A DNA stretch of 64,000 nucleotides, from contig NZ_CP038438.1 of NCBI RefSeq assembly GCF_004683905.1, positions 3,472,001 to 3,536,000 of the forward strand. The letters are read 5' to 3'. The DNA is from Pseudomonas fluorescens. Lineage in GTDB: Bacteria > Pseudomonadota > Gammaproteobacteria > Pseudomonadales > Pseudomonadaceae. Position 1 is the stretch's first letter; every line of letters starts with the position of its first letter. This document shows positions 24,191-34,100 of this stretch, in pieces. Position numbers and translations under genes: made by a program. The notes below the pieces were generated by a model that made no database searches, had not been told where the DNA came from, and was given only the letters and a program-made list of their open reading frames with translations.

Positions 24191-25150
24191 ATGGAACATC
24201 GTGAAGCGCTGCTGGCGCTGCGAACCTTTCTTTCAACGCAGATTCTCGGCCAGGAAAAACTCATCGAGCGTTTGCTCATCGCCCTGCTCGCCGACGGCCA
24301 CATGCTGGTCGAGGGCGCTCCGGGTCTGGCCAAGACCAAAGCGATCAAAGAACTCGCCGAGGGCATCGAAGCCCAGTTCCATCGCATTCAGTTCACCCCT
24401 GACCTGCTGCCGGCCGACATCACCGGCACCGAGATCTATCGCCCGGAAACCGGCAGTTTCGTGTTCCAGCAAGGACCGATCTTCCACAACCTGGTCCTGG
24501 CGGACGAAATCAACCGCGCCCCGGCCAAGGTGCAATCGGCGCTGCTCGAAGCCATGGCCGAACGTCAGGTCAGTGTCGGGCGCAGCACGTACGAACTGTC
24601 GCCGCTGTTTCTGGTGATGGCCACGCAAAACCCGATCGAGCAGGAAGGCACGTATCCGCTGCCGGAAGCACAACTCGACCGTTTCCTGATGCACGTGAAA
24701 ATCGGTTTCCCGGACGCCGCCGTCGAACGCCGGATCCTGCAACAGGCCCGTGGCGAAGCGCTCAACGGCGAAACCAAACCGGAACGCCGGGTCAGCCAGC
24801 AGGCGATCTTTGCTGCGCGCAAGGAAATCCTCGGTCTGTACATGGCCGACGCCGTGGAGGAATACCTGGTGCAACTGGTCATGGCCACGCGCACCCCGGC
24901 CAAATTCGACCCGGAAATGGCCGAGTGGATCGCCTACGGCGCCAGCCCGCGCGGCTCGATCGCCCTTGACCGCTGCGCCCGGGCCCACGCCTGGCTGGCC
25001 GGGCGCGACTTCGTCAGCCCGGAAGACATTCAGGCGGTGCTGTTCGACGTGTTGCGTCACCGCATCATTCTGTCGTTTGAAGCCGAAGCCGCCGGCATCG
25101 ATCAGGATCGGGTGGTGCAGCGGATTCTCGACGTCGTAGCCGTCGCTTGA
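24191..25150 (+). CDS. moxR: MoxR family AAA+ ATPase
   Basis: The 319-residue protein is a MoxR ATPase: Walker A GAPGLAKT (about 42-49), LVLADEINRAPAKVQSALLEAM with Walker B, sensor-1 MATQNPIEQEGTYPLPEAQ, and a C-terminal lid. MoxR proteins act as chaperones for metal insertion or assembly of VWA-containing partners, and often affect envelope stress tolerance. It opens a six-gene operon with DUF58, DUF4381, two VWA proteins and a BatD-like protein, most joined by four-base overlaps. AGGA precedes the start. Confidence 0.92.
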   Translation: MEHREALLALRTFLSTQILGQEKLIERLLIALLADGHMLVEGAPGLAKTKAIKELAEGIEAQFHRIQFTPDLLPADITGTEIYRPETGSFVFQQGPIFHNLVLADEINRAPAKVQSALLEAMAERQVSVGRSTYELSPLFLVMATQNPIEQEGTYPLPEAQLDRFLMHVKIGFPDAAVERRILQQARGEALNGETKPERRVSQQAIFAARKEILGLYMADAVEEYLVQLVMATRTPAKFDPEMAEWIAYGASPRGSIALDRCARAHAWLAGRDFVSPEDIQAVLFDVLRHRIILSFEAEAAGIDQDRVVQRILDVVAVA

Positions 25151-25155
25151 CCCCC

Positions 25156-26100
25156 ATGAACGCCCCCCTGCCGTCCGAACCGGGCATCCGCATCAGCCTC
25201 ACCGATCTGATCGAGATGCGCCACCGTGTGCGCGAAGTGCAGCTGTTTTCCACACCCAGTCAGCGCAGCCCGCTGATCGGCCTGCATCACTCGAAATTCC
25301 GTGGTCGCGGGGTCGACTTCGATCAGGTGCGGGTCTATCAGGCCGGCGACGACGTGCGCACCATCGACTGGCGCGTGACCGCGCGTACCCAGGAGCCGCA
25401 CACCAAGCTGTTCCATGAAGAACGCGAGCGACCGATTTTCATCATGGTCGAGCAAAGCACGCGGCTGTTTTTCGGTTCCGGGCTGATGTTCAAGTCGGTG
25501 CTCGCGGCGCAAGCGGCGGCGCTGATCGGCTGGGCGGCGCTGGGGCACAATGATCGGGTTGGCGGACTGGTGTTCGGCGATAACGAGCATTACGAAATCA
25601 AACCGCGCCGCAGCAAGCAGAGCCTGCTGCAATTGCTCAACCGCTTGGTCAAGGTCAATCAGTCGCTGCACAGCGAACGCGAGCCGGACCGCGACGCCCT
25701 CGGCGTGGCGCTGCGCCGGGCGCGTGAAGTGTTGCGTCCGGGCAGCCTGGTGATCGTGATCTGCGACGAGCGCGCGCTGTCCGACAGCGCCGAGCAGCAA
25801 CTGAGCCTGCTGTCGCGGCACTGCGATCTGTTGCTGTTGCCCCTATCCGATCCACTGGATCACGCCCTGCCCGCCGCCGGGCTGCTGAGATTCGCGGAAA
25901 GAGGCGCACAGCTGGAACTCGACACGCTGAATTTCGAGCTGCGCCAGACCTATCGCGCTCAGGCCGAAGCACGCATCGCCCGCTGGGAATTGCTCGCGCA
26001 AAAACTGCGGGTGTTGTTGATGCCGTTGAGCACGCAAAGCGAAATGGTCGAGCAGATGCGCGAGTTCCTCAATCCGCAGCGCCCGGGGAGCAGTCGATGA
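25156..26100 (+). CDS. DUF58 domain protein
   Basis: The 314-residue protein carries the DUF58 core VYQAGDDVRTIDWRVTARTQEPHTKLFHEERE near residues 55-90, followed by a VWA-like fold with a poor metal site. DUF58 proteins accompany MoxR ATPases in almost all such operons. The ATG at 25156 is used; a TTG at 25147 overlapping the moxR stop is the alternative. No membrane segment is obvious, so it is probably cytoplasmic or peripheral. Its stop overlaps the next gene's ATG. Confidence 0.9.
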   Translation: MNAPLPSEPGIRISLTDLIEMRHRVREVQLFSTPSQRSPLIGLHHSKFRGRGVDFDQVRVYQAGDDVRTIDWRVTARTQEPHTKLFHEERERPIFIMVEQSTRLFFGSGLMFKSVLAAQAAALIGWAALGHNDRVGGLVFGDNEHYEIKPRRSKQSLLQLLNRLVKVNQSLHSEREPDRDALGVALRRAREVLRPGSLVIVICDERALSDSAEQQLSLLSRHCDLLLLPLSDPLDHALPAAGLLRFAERGAQLELDTLNFELRQTYRAQAEARIARWELLAQKLRVLLMPLSTQSEMVEQMREFLNPQRPGSSR

Positions 26101-26594
26101 ACGGCCTCGAACAACTGCAACCGCTGATTTCGCCACCACCGATCGACTTCTGGCCACCGGCACCGGGCTGGTGGCTGCTGCTGTTATTGCTGCCGTTGCT
26201 GGGCTTCGCCGTGTGGCGTTTGCGCCGGTTCATTCCGACCAGGAAACGCCCGATCGTGCGTGCAGAACAACCGCTCGACCCCGTGCGCATCGCCGCGCTG
26301 GCCGAACTGGCGCAGATGCCCAAACCTTACGACGGCGCACCCGCCGGCGCCTGGCTGCAACAACTCAATGGCCTGCTCAAACGCCTGTGCCGCAACCACT
26401 ACCCCTACAGCCAGAGCCACACGCTCAACGGCCGCAAATGGCTGGCGTTTCTCGACAACCGCTGCCCGGCCGCCGGCCTGACGCGCTGGATGGTGCTGGT
26501 CGAAGGCGCCTATAAACCCGAATGCAAGCTCGACGACAAAGCCATCGCCGGCCTGACCCAAGCCGTCGACACCTGGATTCGCAAGCATGTTTGA
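26097..26594 (+). CDS. DUF4381 domain membrane protein
   Basis: The 165-residue protein has one N-terminal membrane segment (PGWWWLLLLLLPLLGFAVWR pattern, about 22-41) preceded by a short proline-rich periplasmic start, and a cytoplasmic domain containing LLKRLCRNHYPYSQSHTLNGRKWLAFLD. This is the DUF4381 pattern seen in MoxR operons. It overlaps both neighbours, so it is part of the same coupled unit. Its precise role in the complex is not known. Confidence 0.88.
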   Translation: MNGLEQLQPLISPPPIDFWPPAPGWWLLLLLLPLLGFAVWRLRRFIPTRKRPIVRAEQPLDPVRIAALAELAQMPKPYDGAPAGAWLQQLNGLLKRLCRNHYPYSQSHTLNGRKWLAFLDNRCPAAGLTRWMVLVEGAYKPECKLDDKAIAGLTQAVDTWIRKHV

Positions 26595-27666
26595 ATTCGC
26601 CTGGCCGTGGATCTTCGTGCTGCTGCCGCTGCCGTGGCTGATGCGTCTGGTGCTGCCGGTGGCCGACAGCGGCGAGCCGGCGCTGCGCGTGAGTTTCCTC
26701 TCCGACCTCGAAGGTCTGGCACGGCGCCGGGCCCGCGCCAACCTGCCGGCGTGGCGCCAGCAAGCACCGTTCCTGCTGCTGTGGCTGTTGCTGCTGAGCG
26801 CCGCCGCCCGCCCGCAATGGCTCGGCGAACCGTTGCCGATTGCCGCCAGCGGCCGCGATCTGCTGGTGGCGGTGGACGTGTCCGGCTCGATGGACTTTCC
26901 CGACATGCAGTGGCAGGACGAAGACGTCAGTCGCTTGTCGCTGGTTCAGCATCTGCTCGGGGATTTCCTTGAAAGCCGTGATGGCGACCGCGTCGGTCTG
27001 ATCCTGTTCGGCAGTCAGGCCTATCTGCAGGCACCGCTGACGTTTGACCGGCACACCGTGCGCGTCTGGCTCGATGAAGCGCGCATCGGCATCGCCGGCA
27101 AGAACACCGCCATCGGCGATGCGATCGGTCTGGCGCTGAAGCGCCTGCGCATGCGTCCGGCACAAAGCCGGGTATTGATTCTGGTCACCGACGGCGCCAA
27201 CAACGGCGGCGAAATCGATCCGTTGACGGCGGCGAAACTGGCCGCCAGCGAAGGGGTGAAAATCTACCCGATCGGCATCGGTGCCGACCCGCAAGACAGT
27301 GGCAGCACCGGCCTGCTCGGGGTCAATCCGAGCCTGGACCTCGACGAGCCGGCCCTCAAGGCCATCGCCAACGCTACCGGCGGCCAGTACTTCCGCGCCC
27401 GCGACGGCAAAGAGCTGCAAGCGATCCGCGACACCCTCGATCAACTCGAACCGGTGACCCAGCAACCAACCCAGGCACGCCCGGCGCAAGCCTTGTATCA
27501 GTGGCCACTGGCATTGGCCCTGCTGCTTAGCCTGTTGCTGGTCGCCCGCGAATTGTGGCCGGACAACCCGCTGCAACGCCTGTTTACCAAGGAGCTGTAT
27601 CTGCAAAGTCCGCTGCCTGACTGGCGCGAGCGTCTCAAGCGCCTGCGTCTGCGGAGGCGCCGATGA
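26587..27666 (+). CDS. BatA-like VWA membrane protein
   Basis: The 359-residue protein has two N-terminal membrane segments (about 4-20 and 57-74), a VWA domain with an intact metal site DVSGSMDFPD (about 98-107), and a C-terminal membrane segment (about 302-320) with a short basic tail. The VWA domain would sit between the membrane segments on one side and bind partner proteins through its metal ion. The intact MIDAS contrasts with the degenerate one in the next gene. It overlaps both neighbours. Confidence 0.9.
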   Translation: MFEFAWPWIFVLLPLPWLMRLVLPVADSGEPALRVSFLSDLEGLARRRARANLPAWRQQAPFLLLWLLLLSAAARPQWLGEPLPIAASGRDLLVAVDVSGSMDFPDMQWQDEDVSRLSLVQHLLGDFLESRDGDRVGLILFGSQAYLQAPLTFDRHTVRVWLDEARIGIAGKNTAIGDAIGLALKRLRMRPAQSRVLILVTDGANNGGEIDPLTAAKLAASEGVKIYPIGIGADPQDSGSTGLLGVNPSLDLDEPALKAIANATGGQYFRARDGKELQAIRDTLDQLEPVTQQPTQARPAQALYQWPLALALLLSLLLVARELWPDNPLQRLFTKELYLQSPLPDWRERLKRLRLRRRR

Positions 27667-29399
27667 TCGCGCTCTGGCCGCACTGGTTCCGCCCCTGGTG
27701 GCTGCTGCTCCTGCCGCTGCTGGGCTGGCTGATCTGGCAACTCTGGCACCGGCAGAAACGCGCCGGACGCTGGCAAATGATTCTGCCGCCGGCGTTCCAC
27801 GCGACGCTGCTCAGCGGTGGCAATGGCCGCGCCAGCAAGCTGCCGTGGGTCGCCCTTGGCGTGGCGTGGCTGCTGACCATCGTCGCCCTGCTCGGGCCCA
27901 GTTGGGAGCGCGTCGAACAGACCAGCCAGAAACCTGCCGACCCGCTGGTCGTCGTTCTGGAGCTGACCCCGGAAATGCTCGCCACCGACTCGCCGCCAAC
28001 GCGACTGGAACAGGCCCGGCGCAAGCTGTTCGACCTGTTGCAGGCACGCAGCGATGCGCAGACCGCGATCGTCGTTTACGCCGGCAGCGCGCACACGCTG
28101 GTGCCGCTGTCGGATGACCTGGCGACCAGCCACAATCTGCTCGACGCCCTCAAGCCCTCGCTGATGCCGGAAAGCGGCCATCGCGCTGATCTCGGCGTGA
28201 GCAAAGCATTGGCCTTGCTCAAGCAAGGCGCCCTCGGTCAGGGACGGATTCTGCTGATCGGCTCCTCGCTGACCGAAGAAGAACGCCAAGGCATCCGCCG
28301 CGCCCTCGGCCAGCAATCGGCGCAACTGCTGATGCTCGGCATCGGCACCGCTGAAGGCGCGCCAATCGCTCAGGAGGACGGCAGTTTCCTCAAGGACGAA
28401 CAGGGCGCGATTCGCGTGCCGCAACTCGACAGCCCGGGCCTTGGCGCATTCCTCGCCAGTGTCGGCGGCGAGTACCACAACGCGCGGCTGGACGAGTCCG
28501 ACTTGCGCGCCCTCGGCCTGCTCGATGGCCCGCGCAGCCTGCGCGACGATGGCCAGACCGTACGCCTCGACACCTGGGCCGATCAGGGTTACTGGCTGTT
28601 GTTGCCGCTATTGCTGCTCGCCGCCTGCGCCGGACGACGTGGCTGGTTGTTCTGCCTGCCCTTGCTGTTATGCCTGCCGCAGCCGAGCTACGCTTTCGAC
28701 TTCGAAGACCTGTGGCTGCGCCCCGACCAACAGGGCCTGCACTTGCTCAAGCAGAAACGCCCGGCCGAGGCTGCCGAACACTTCGAAGATCATCAGTGGC
28801 AAGGGGTAGCGTTGTACGAGGCCGGCGATTACAGTGGCGCCGCTCAGCGTTTCGCCGAAGGCAGCGATGCCCGCGCCCACTACAATCGTGGCAACGCCTT
28901 GGCGAAAAGTGGTGAGCTGGAAGCGGCCATCGATGCCTATGAGCAAGCGCTGGAACTGCAACCGGATTTGCGCCCGGCACTGACCAACAAGGCCTTGGTG
29001 GAAAACCTGCTCAAGCAGAAGAACACCCCGCCACCGGTCGAACCACAGCCACAACCGGCGCAGCCAAATGTGCCCGGCGATGAACCACCGCCAGCGACCG
29101 CGCCGCCACCCGCGGTGAAAAGTGACACCCCGAGCGAGGCCCAGCCCGGCGAGTCGGCCAGTGAACCGCCGCCGACCACCCCGCCGCAACCAGGCCCCAA
29201 CGAAGTGCCAGGCAGCGATGAAGCGGAAGAAACCGACACCGTGCCAACGCTGCGCCCGAGCGAGGACAACCTCGAAGGCGAGCAGCGTCAGGCACTGGAA
29301 CAATGGCTGGGCAAGATTCCGGACGACCCGGGCGAACTGCTGCGACGCAAATTCTGGTACGAACAGCAACAACATCAGGATCAGGAAAAAACTCGATGA
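27663..29399 (+). CDS. BatB/BatC-like VWA and TPR protein with degenerate MIDAS
   Basis: The 578-residue protein has an N-terminal membrane region, a VWA domain, further membrane segments around 310-345, then a TPR block (AHYNRGNALAKSGELEAAID and following, about 402-445) and a long proline, glutamate and threonine-rich tail. The position of the MIDAS DxSxS motif reads ELTPEML, so metal binding has probably been lost. It resembles a fusion of BatB and BatC of the Bacteroides Bat system. The stop overlaps the start of the BatD-like gene. Confidence 0.88.
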   Translation: MIALWPHWFRPWWLLLLPLLGWLIWQLWHRQKRAGRWQMILPPAFHATLLSGGNGRASKLPWVALGVAWLLTIVALLGPSWERVEQTSQKPADPLVVVLELTPEMLATDSPPTRLEQARRKLFDLLQARSDAQTAIVVYAGSAHTLVPLSDDLATSHNLLDALKPSLMPESGHRADLGVSKALALLKQGALGQGRILLIGSSLTEEERQGIRRALGQQSAQLLMLGIGTAEGAPIAQEDGSFLKDEQGAIRVPQLDSPGLGAFLASVGGEYHNARLDESDLRALGLLDGPRSLRDDGQTVRLDTWADQGYWLLLPLLLLAACAGRRGWLFCLPLLLCLPQPSYAFDFEDLWLRPDQQGLHLLKQKRPAEAAEHFEDHQWQGVALYEAGDYSGAAQRFAEGSDARAHYNRGNALAKSGELEAAIDAYEQALELQPDLRPALTNKALVENLLKQKNTPPPVEPQPQPAQPNVPGDEPPPATAPPPAVKSDTPSEAQPGESASEPPPTTPPQPGPNEVPGSDEAEETDTVPTLRPSEDNLEGEQRQALEQWLGKIPDDPGELLRRKFWYEQQQHQDQEKTR

Positions 29400-31033
29400 C
29401 CCGTTTCACCGCTCTCTTGCTGCCCCTGCTGCTCTGCATGGCCAACGCCCAGGCGGCCGAGCTGACGGCCAGCGTGGATCGCAGTCGCCTGAACTCCGGC
29501 GAGACGGTCGAACTCACCCTCGAAACGGATGATGTCACGCAGTTCGGCAAACCCGACCTGACGCCGCTGGAACCGCTGTTCGAGGTGCGCGGCACGCGTC
29601 AGGTCAACCAGTTGAACACCCTCAATGGCGACAATCGCGCCACCACGCGCTGGATCATCACCCTGCTGCCGAAAGAGAACGGCAGTGTGGTCATTCCGCC
29701 GTTGCAACTGGGTGAGGTGCAGAGCCAGCCGATCACCGTGCAAGTAATCGAGAGCGACAGCCGCGAAGAGAAAAACAATCCGGATCCGGTGTTCATCGAG
29801 GCCAGCCTCGACCAGTCCAGCGTGTATGTGCAGGCGCAAGCGATCCTGACCCTGCGCATCTATCACTCGGTGTCGCTGTACGACGACAGCAGCCTGACCC
29901 CGTTGCAGATTGCCGACGCGCGTATCGAGCAGTTGGGCGACACGCGCACTTACGAGAAAGACATCAACGGCGTGCGCCATGGCGTGATCGAGATGCGCTA
30001 TGCGATCTACCCGCAGCACAGCGGCTTGCTGACCATCGCCCCGCAGACCTTCAGCGCCACACTGGTCGACACTCAGCCCGCTCAGGACGCGACCGCGCAA
30101 GGCCCGAAACCCGGCAAGCTGCTGCGCGTCAGTTCCTCAGAGATTCCGCTGACGGTCAAACCGAAACCGCTGACCTACCCGGCCGATGCGCCGTGGCTGC
30201 CCGCGCGCAGCCTGAGCCTGAGCGAAAGCTGGAACCCCGAGCCGGATCACCTTCAGGTGGGCGACTCCCTGACCCGCAGCCTGACGCTGAAGGCCGAAGG
30301 CCTGGCCAGTTCGCAGCTACCGGCCCTGCCCGCCACAGAGGCCAACGGCCTGCGCCGTTACCCGGATCAACCGGTGCTGAGCAACCAGAGCGGCGAGCGC
30401 GGCCTGATCGGCAGCCGTGAAGAACGCGAAGCGCTGGTGCCCAGCCGTAGCGGCAGCATCGAACTGCCGACCGTCGACGTAATCTGGTGGAACACCTTCG
30501 AAGATCATCTGGAGCACACCAGCCTGCCGGCGCGCACCCTGCAAGTGGCGAACAACCCGAGCCTGCAGGTCGACACCCCGACCGGCAACCTGCAACCGGG
30601 CACCGTCGATAACGATGTGTTGTGGTGGTGGAAACTCAGCACCCTGATCCTCGCCTGCACCACCCTGCTCGGCTTCGGCCTGTGGTGGCGTGCGCGCTGG
30701 CAACCGGCGGTGCATCGCGCCGCCCAAACCGGGCCGAGCCCGCGCACCTTGATGGACGACATCAAGCGGGCGTGCCAGGCGAATGATCCGCAAGCGACGC
30801 GGCAGGCACTGGACGCATGGGCGCGGCAGCAGCCGGAAACTTTGGCAGACATGGCGGCGCGCTTCGTACCGCTTTCCGACGCCCTCGACGGCCTCAACGG
30901 CGCGCTGTACAGCGAGACGGGGCAGCATTGGCAGGGCGAGGATTTGTGGCGGGCGATCCGTACCATTCCGGCGGCCGAGCGGGTGCAGGATCCGGTGGGT
31001 GACAGCGGGTTGCCGCCGCTTTATCCGAAGTAA
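29396..31033 (+). CDS. BatD-like membrane protein
   Basis: Starting at 29396 (ATGA overlap with the previous gene) the protein has 545 residues: a signal peptide (MTRFTALLLPLLLCMANAQA), a large periplasmic part of Ig-like beta domains (ELTASVDRSRLNSGETVELTL is the first), one membrane segment near residues 413-436 (WWWKLSTLILACTTLLGFGL), and a cytoplasmic helical tail. This is the BatD/oxygen-tolerance family layout. It closes the MoxR operon and is followed by an inverted repeat. Confidence 0.9.
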   Translation: MTRFTALLLPLLLCMANAQAAELTASVDRSRLNSGETVELTLETDDVTQFGKPDLTPLEPLFEVRGTRQVNQLNTLNGDNRATTRWIITLLPKENGSVVIPPLQLGEVQSQPITVQVIESDSREEKNNPDPVFIEASLDQSSVYVQAQAILTLRIYHSVSLYDDSSLTPLQIADARIEQLGDTRTYEKDINGVRHGVIEMRYAIYPQHSGLLTIAPQTFSATLVDTQPAQDATAQGPKPGKLLRVSSSEIPLTVKPKPLTYPADAPWLPARSLSLSESWNPEPDHLQVGDSLTRSLTLKAEGLASSQLPALPATEANGLRRYPDQPVLSNQSGERGLIGSREEREALVPSRSGSIELPTVDVIWWNTFEDHLEHTSLPARTLQVANNPSLQVDTPTGNLQPGTVDNDVLWWWKLSTLILACTTLLGFGLWWRARWQPAVHRAAQTGPSPRTLMDDIKRACQANDPQATRQALDAWARQQPETLADMAARFVPLSDALDGLNGALYSETGQHWQGEDLWRAIRTIPAAERVQDPVGDSGLPPLYPK

Positions 31034-31038
31034 AAGGC

Positions 31039-31107
31039 AAAAGATCGCAGCCTGCGGCAGCTCCTACAGGGATCACGTGTAGGAGCTGCCGCAGGTTGCG
31101 ATCTTTC
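31039..31107. repeat. Inverted repeat (GTAGGAGCTGCCG family)
   Basis: Arms AAAGATCGCAGCCTGCGGCA and TGCCGCAGGTTGCGATCTTT around a short centre. It lies between the convergent BatD-like and RCC1-like genes and could end transcription of both. Confidence 0.8.
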
Positions 31108-31121
31108 AGGCATTGAAGGTG

Positions 31122-34100
31122 TTATGACGTTTGTTGGCTTTCTGCCGCTTCAAGCAGTCGCGTCTCACGCATTCCCAAACCACGGGACAGCGCTGTGGCT
31201 TCGTAGAAGATTTTGCCGTTGAGCTGGTCGGCGACGGCATCGCTGTTACCGCCAGCCGGGCCACGGCCCCAGGTCACGACTTCGCCGCTGGAGGTCAGCG
31301 CGGCGAAGGCGTGGGTGTTGCCATAAATGGCGCGGACGTTAACCAGTCTGGCCGCAATGGCATTCGGGATTTCACCACCTCGATCAGCAGTCCCCCAGGC
31401 TACAACGGTGCCGTTGGCGCGCAATGCGGCAAAAGCAACGTACCCGCAGACCACCTGTACGATGTCAGTCAATGCTGCAACCGGCGCAGGAATAGCCGGG
31501 GATCCCCACCCCACTACACGCCCACTGCTCAGCAGTGCGACAAATGATGCATAGTGCCCCGTCACCGTCCGGATATCCGTCAGGGCTGCGATCGGTGCAG
31601 GGACGTTTCCGCCATATACCCCGCTCCCCCAGGCAACAACGCTGCCATCGCTGCGGCGCGCGGCAAAGGCGCGCTCGGTTCCGCTCAGTTCCACAATGTC
31701 TGTAAGCCCCCCTATCCCGGCGGGCACAACTCCCCCATAACCGGTACTGCCCCATGCTACTACCGCACCATTGGCACGCAGGGCGGCAAAAGCATAAGCG
31801 GTAGCTACTAGATCGACGATGTCAGTCAATGCCGCAATGGCCGCAGGCAAATTACCTCCATAGGTTTGGTGCCCCCAAGCCACTACCGAACCATTGGCAC
31901 GTAGCGCAGCAAAGGCGTAGAGGTTGCCAATCACTCTGACGACATCCCTCAGCGCAGGTATTGGCTGTGGGAGCGTTGCCCCATTACTAGGGCGTCCCCA
32001 CGCCACCAGGCTCCCGTCGCGACGTAGCGCAACAAACGCGTAACCGTTGCCGCTCACCGCTACGATATTCCGCAGAAGACTGATGGGTTCCGACACGTCT
32101 CCTCCGTATCCACTCAGCCCCCAAGCCACTACCGCACCAGTGGCCTGTCGTGCCGCAAAGGCATAACCGCAAGCACTCAGCGATATGGCATCAGAAAGGT
32201 CCGGTAACGAATCCCCCAGATCCCCTCCACGGGCAGGCTTGCCCCATGCCACCAGCGCTCCACGCTCTGTCCGCGCCGCAAAGGCTGCGTTATGTAAAGC
32301 TACATCGGACATAAAATTCCCGTTCCCGCACAGGTTCTGCGGATTGATCGTCACCTGATCATCACTGATCCGCACATGCAGCAGCCGGTCCGGTCGAGTA
32401 TCACGGAACGTCGTGCCACTGACCTCGCCCTCCTCGCTGTTATACCGCCACCAGGCCTTGACCGGCTGCCGGGTGGTTGCATCCAGCGCGGTCAACCACG
32501 CAGTCCCGCCGCCATACATATGGTAATTACCCCGCGAGCGCGCGCCCATCACCAGCAAGCGTCCTGTCCCCAGCGTTGCACGCACGTCATAAACCGCCAC
32601 CCGCGAGTACTGGCGACCACCGGCTTGGCGCACCACGGTGCAGTCCAGCGAGATCTCCCGCCCGACGTTGGCCAACACCACCGACTGCGGCACGCTGATC
32701 AGTTTGTCGCGCCCCGCTTCTCCGCTCTCCACGCGAAACGGCACGATGGCGGTACCGCCGCCGGCAACGCCGATCCAGCGGATCTCGCCGCTATCGCCCA
32801 CCCTCAAGCCATACGCCGCAGCCAGACGTACGGTTGCACCTACCGCTGGCACCGCGCTCGCATCGATTTGGTCGCCGCGCGCGTCGTCAATTGAGGGCGG
32901 ATCGAAATCCAGCAGGGCATTGCCCACCCGCAAGGTCAGTGGAAAGGAGTAACCCAGGGTCTTGCCGTCACGCACGATGAAATAGTCGATGACAATCCGG
33001 CGATTGAGGTTGTTGGTCACAAACTGTTTAGGCACCGTGAACGGCACTTCCTTACCCGCAGTTTGCGTTGTAAGACGCAGTGAGCCACTGGTGCTGCCGT
33101 TACCGCCCGTACCGCGCCAGCGATAATTCACCAGGTCTTCGGGCAGTGTCTGCAGATACGGCACAATCAATTTACAGCCCAGCGGCGGGACGGCTTCCGG
33201 ATCGATCAACGACGTGCCAGGCACCGCCTCTTCAACGCGCGGCGTCACGAACAGCGGTTGCACTTCGCCCACCTGCATCTCGAACGGCAACGACTCGCGC
33301 ACGTTGAGTGTCGCCTCATCATCATTGGCGACGGTATAGAACACCGAGACCTTCAAGCCGTCGAAACGCTGGATCTCCGCGTTCGAGACATTGCGCAACA
33401 CCGGCTCGTCATCCGGTACATCGCCAACCGGGCGCGGGTCTTCGTAATAGACGATGCCGCCGCCGGGCCGCGTGGCCTCCCAGATCAGCGTCAACAGGTC
33501 ACTGGCGGCGCGTCCGGCAAACCATGGAATGCGCACGGTGGCCCAGCGTTCGTCCGGGTTCAGCGTACCGGTAGGGGCTTCGTCCACCGTAGGAGACGGC
33601 AGTCGGAAGGTCTCCCCCGTCACCGAAATACCGACGGTCTTGGACGGCCGATCGGCCGCACCCGTTCGCTTGAGTATGTAGGAGACACTGGCACGGCCTT
33701 TGGCAATGGCTCGTACCTTGTCGTTCGGGACAGTGAACGTCAGCGCAACACCGACCCGTGTCACCGGCTGCTCTACCGGGCCATGGTCGATCGGTGCGCC
33801 CTCGGCGTTGATTCCTCGCCAGGTCAATGCGACGACATCCTGCTCCTGGAAGGTGCCAGCGGGGGTATTGACCAGAACTTTCACGTCGTCATCATTCAGT
33901 TTGTCGAGGTCGATTTCGTGAGTCTCCGGATCGGCCGCCTGCACGATAGGCGCATCCAGACGATTTCCTTTCAGATCCACCAGGACTCGGGCTGGCGCCG
34001 ACCACGGTGACCGTGGATCCGGATAGTTGCCACACTCATCGATCACCTGGTACATCACGATCACCCCGGCGCTGTCGCCCGCCTCCTCGATCAGTGCTTG

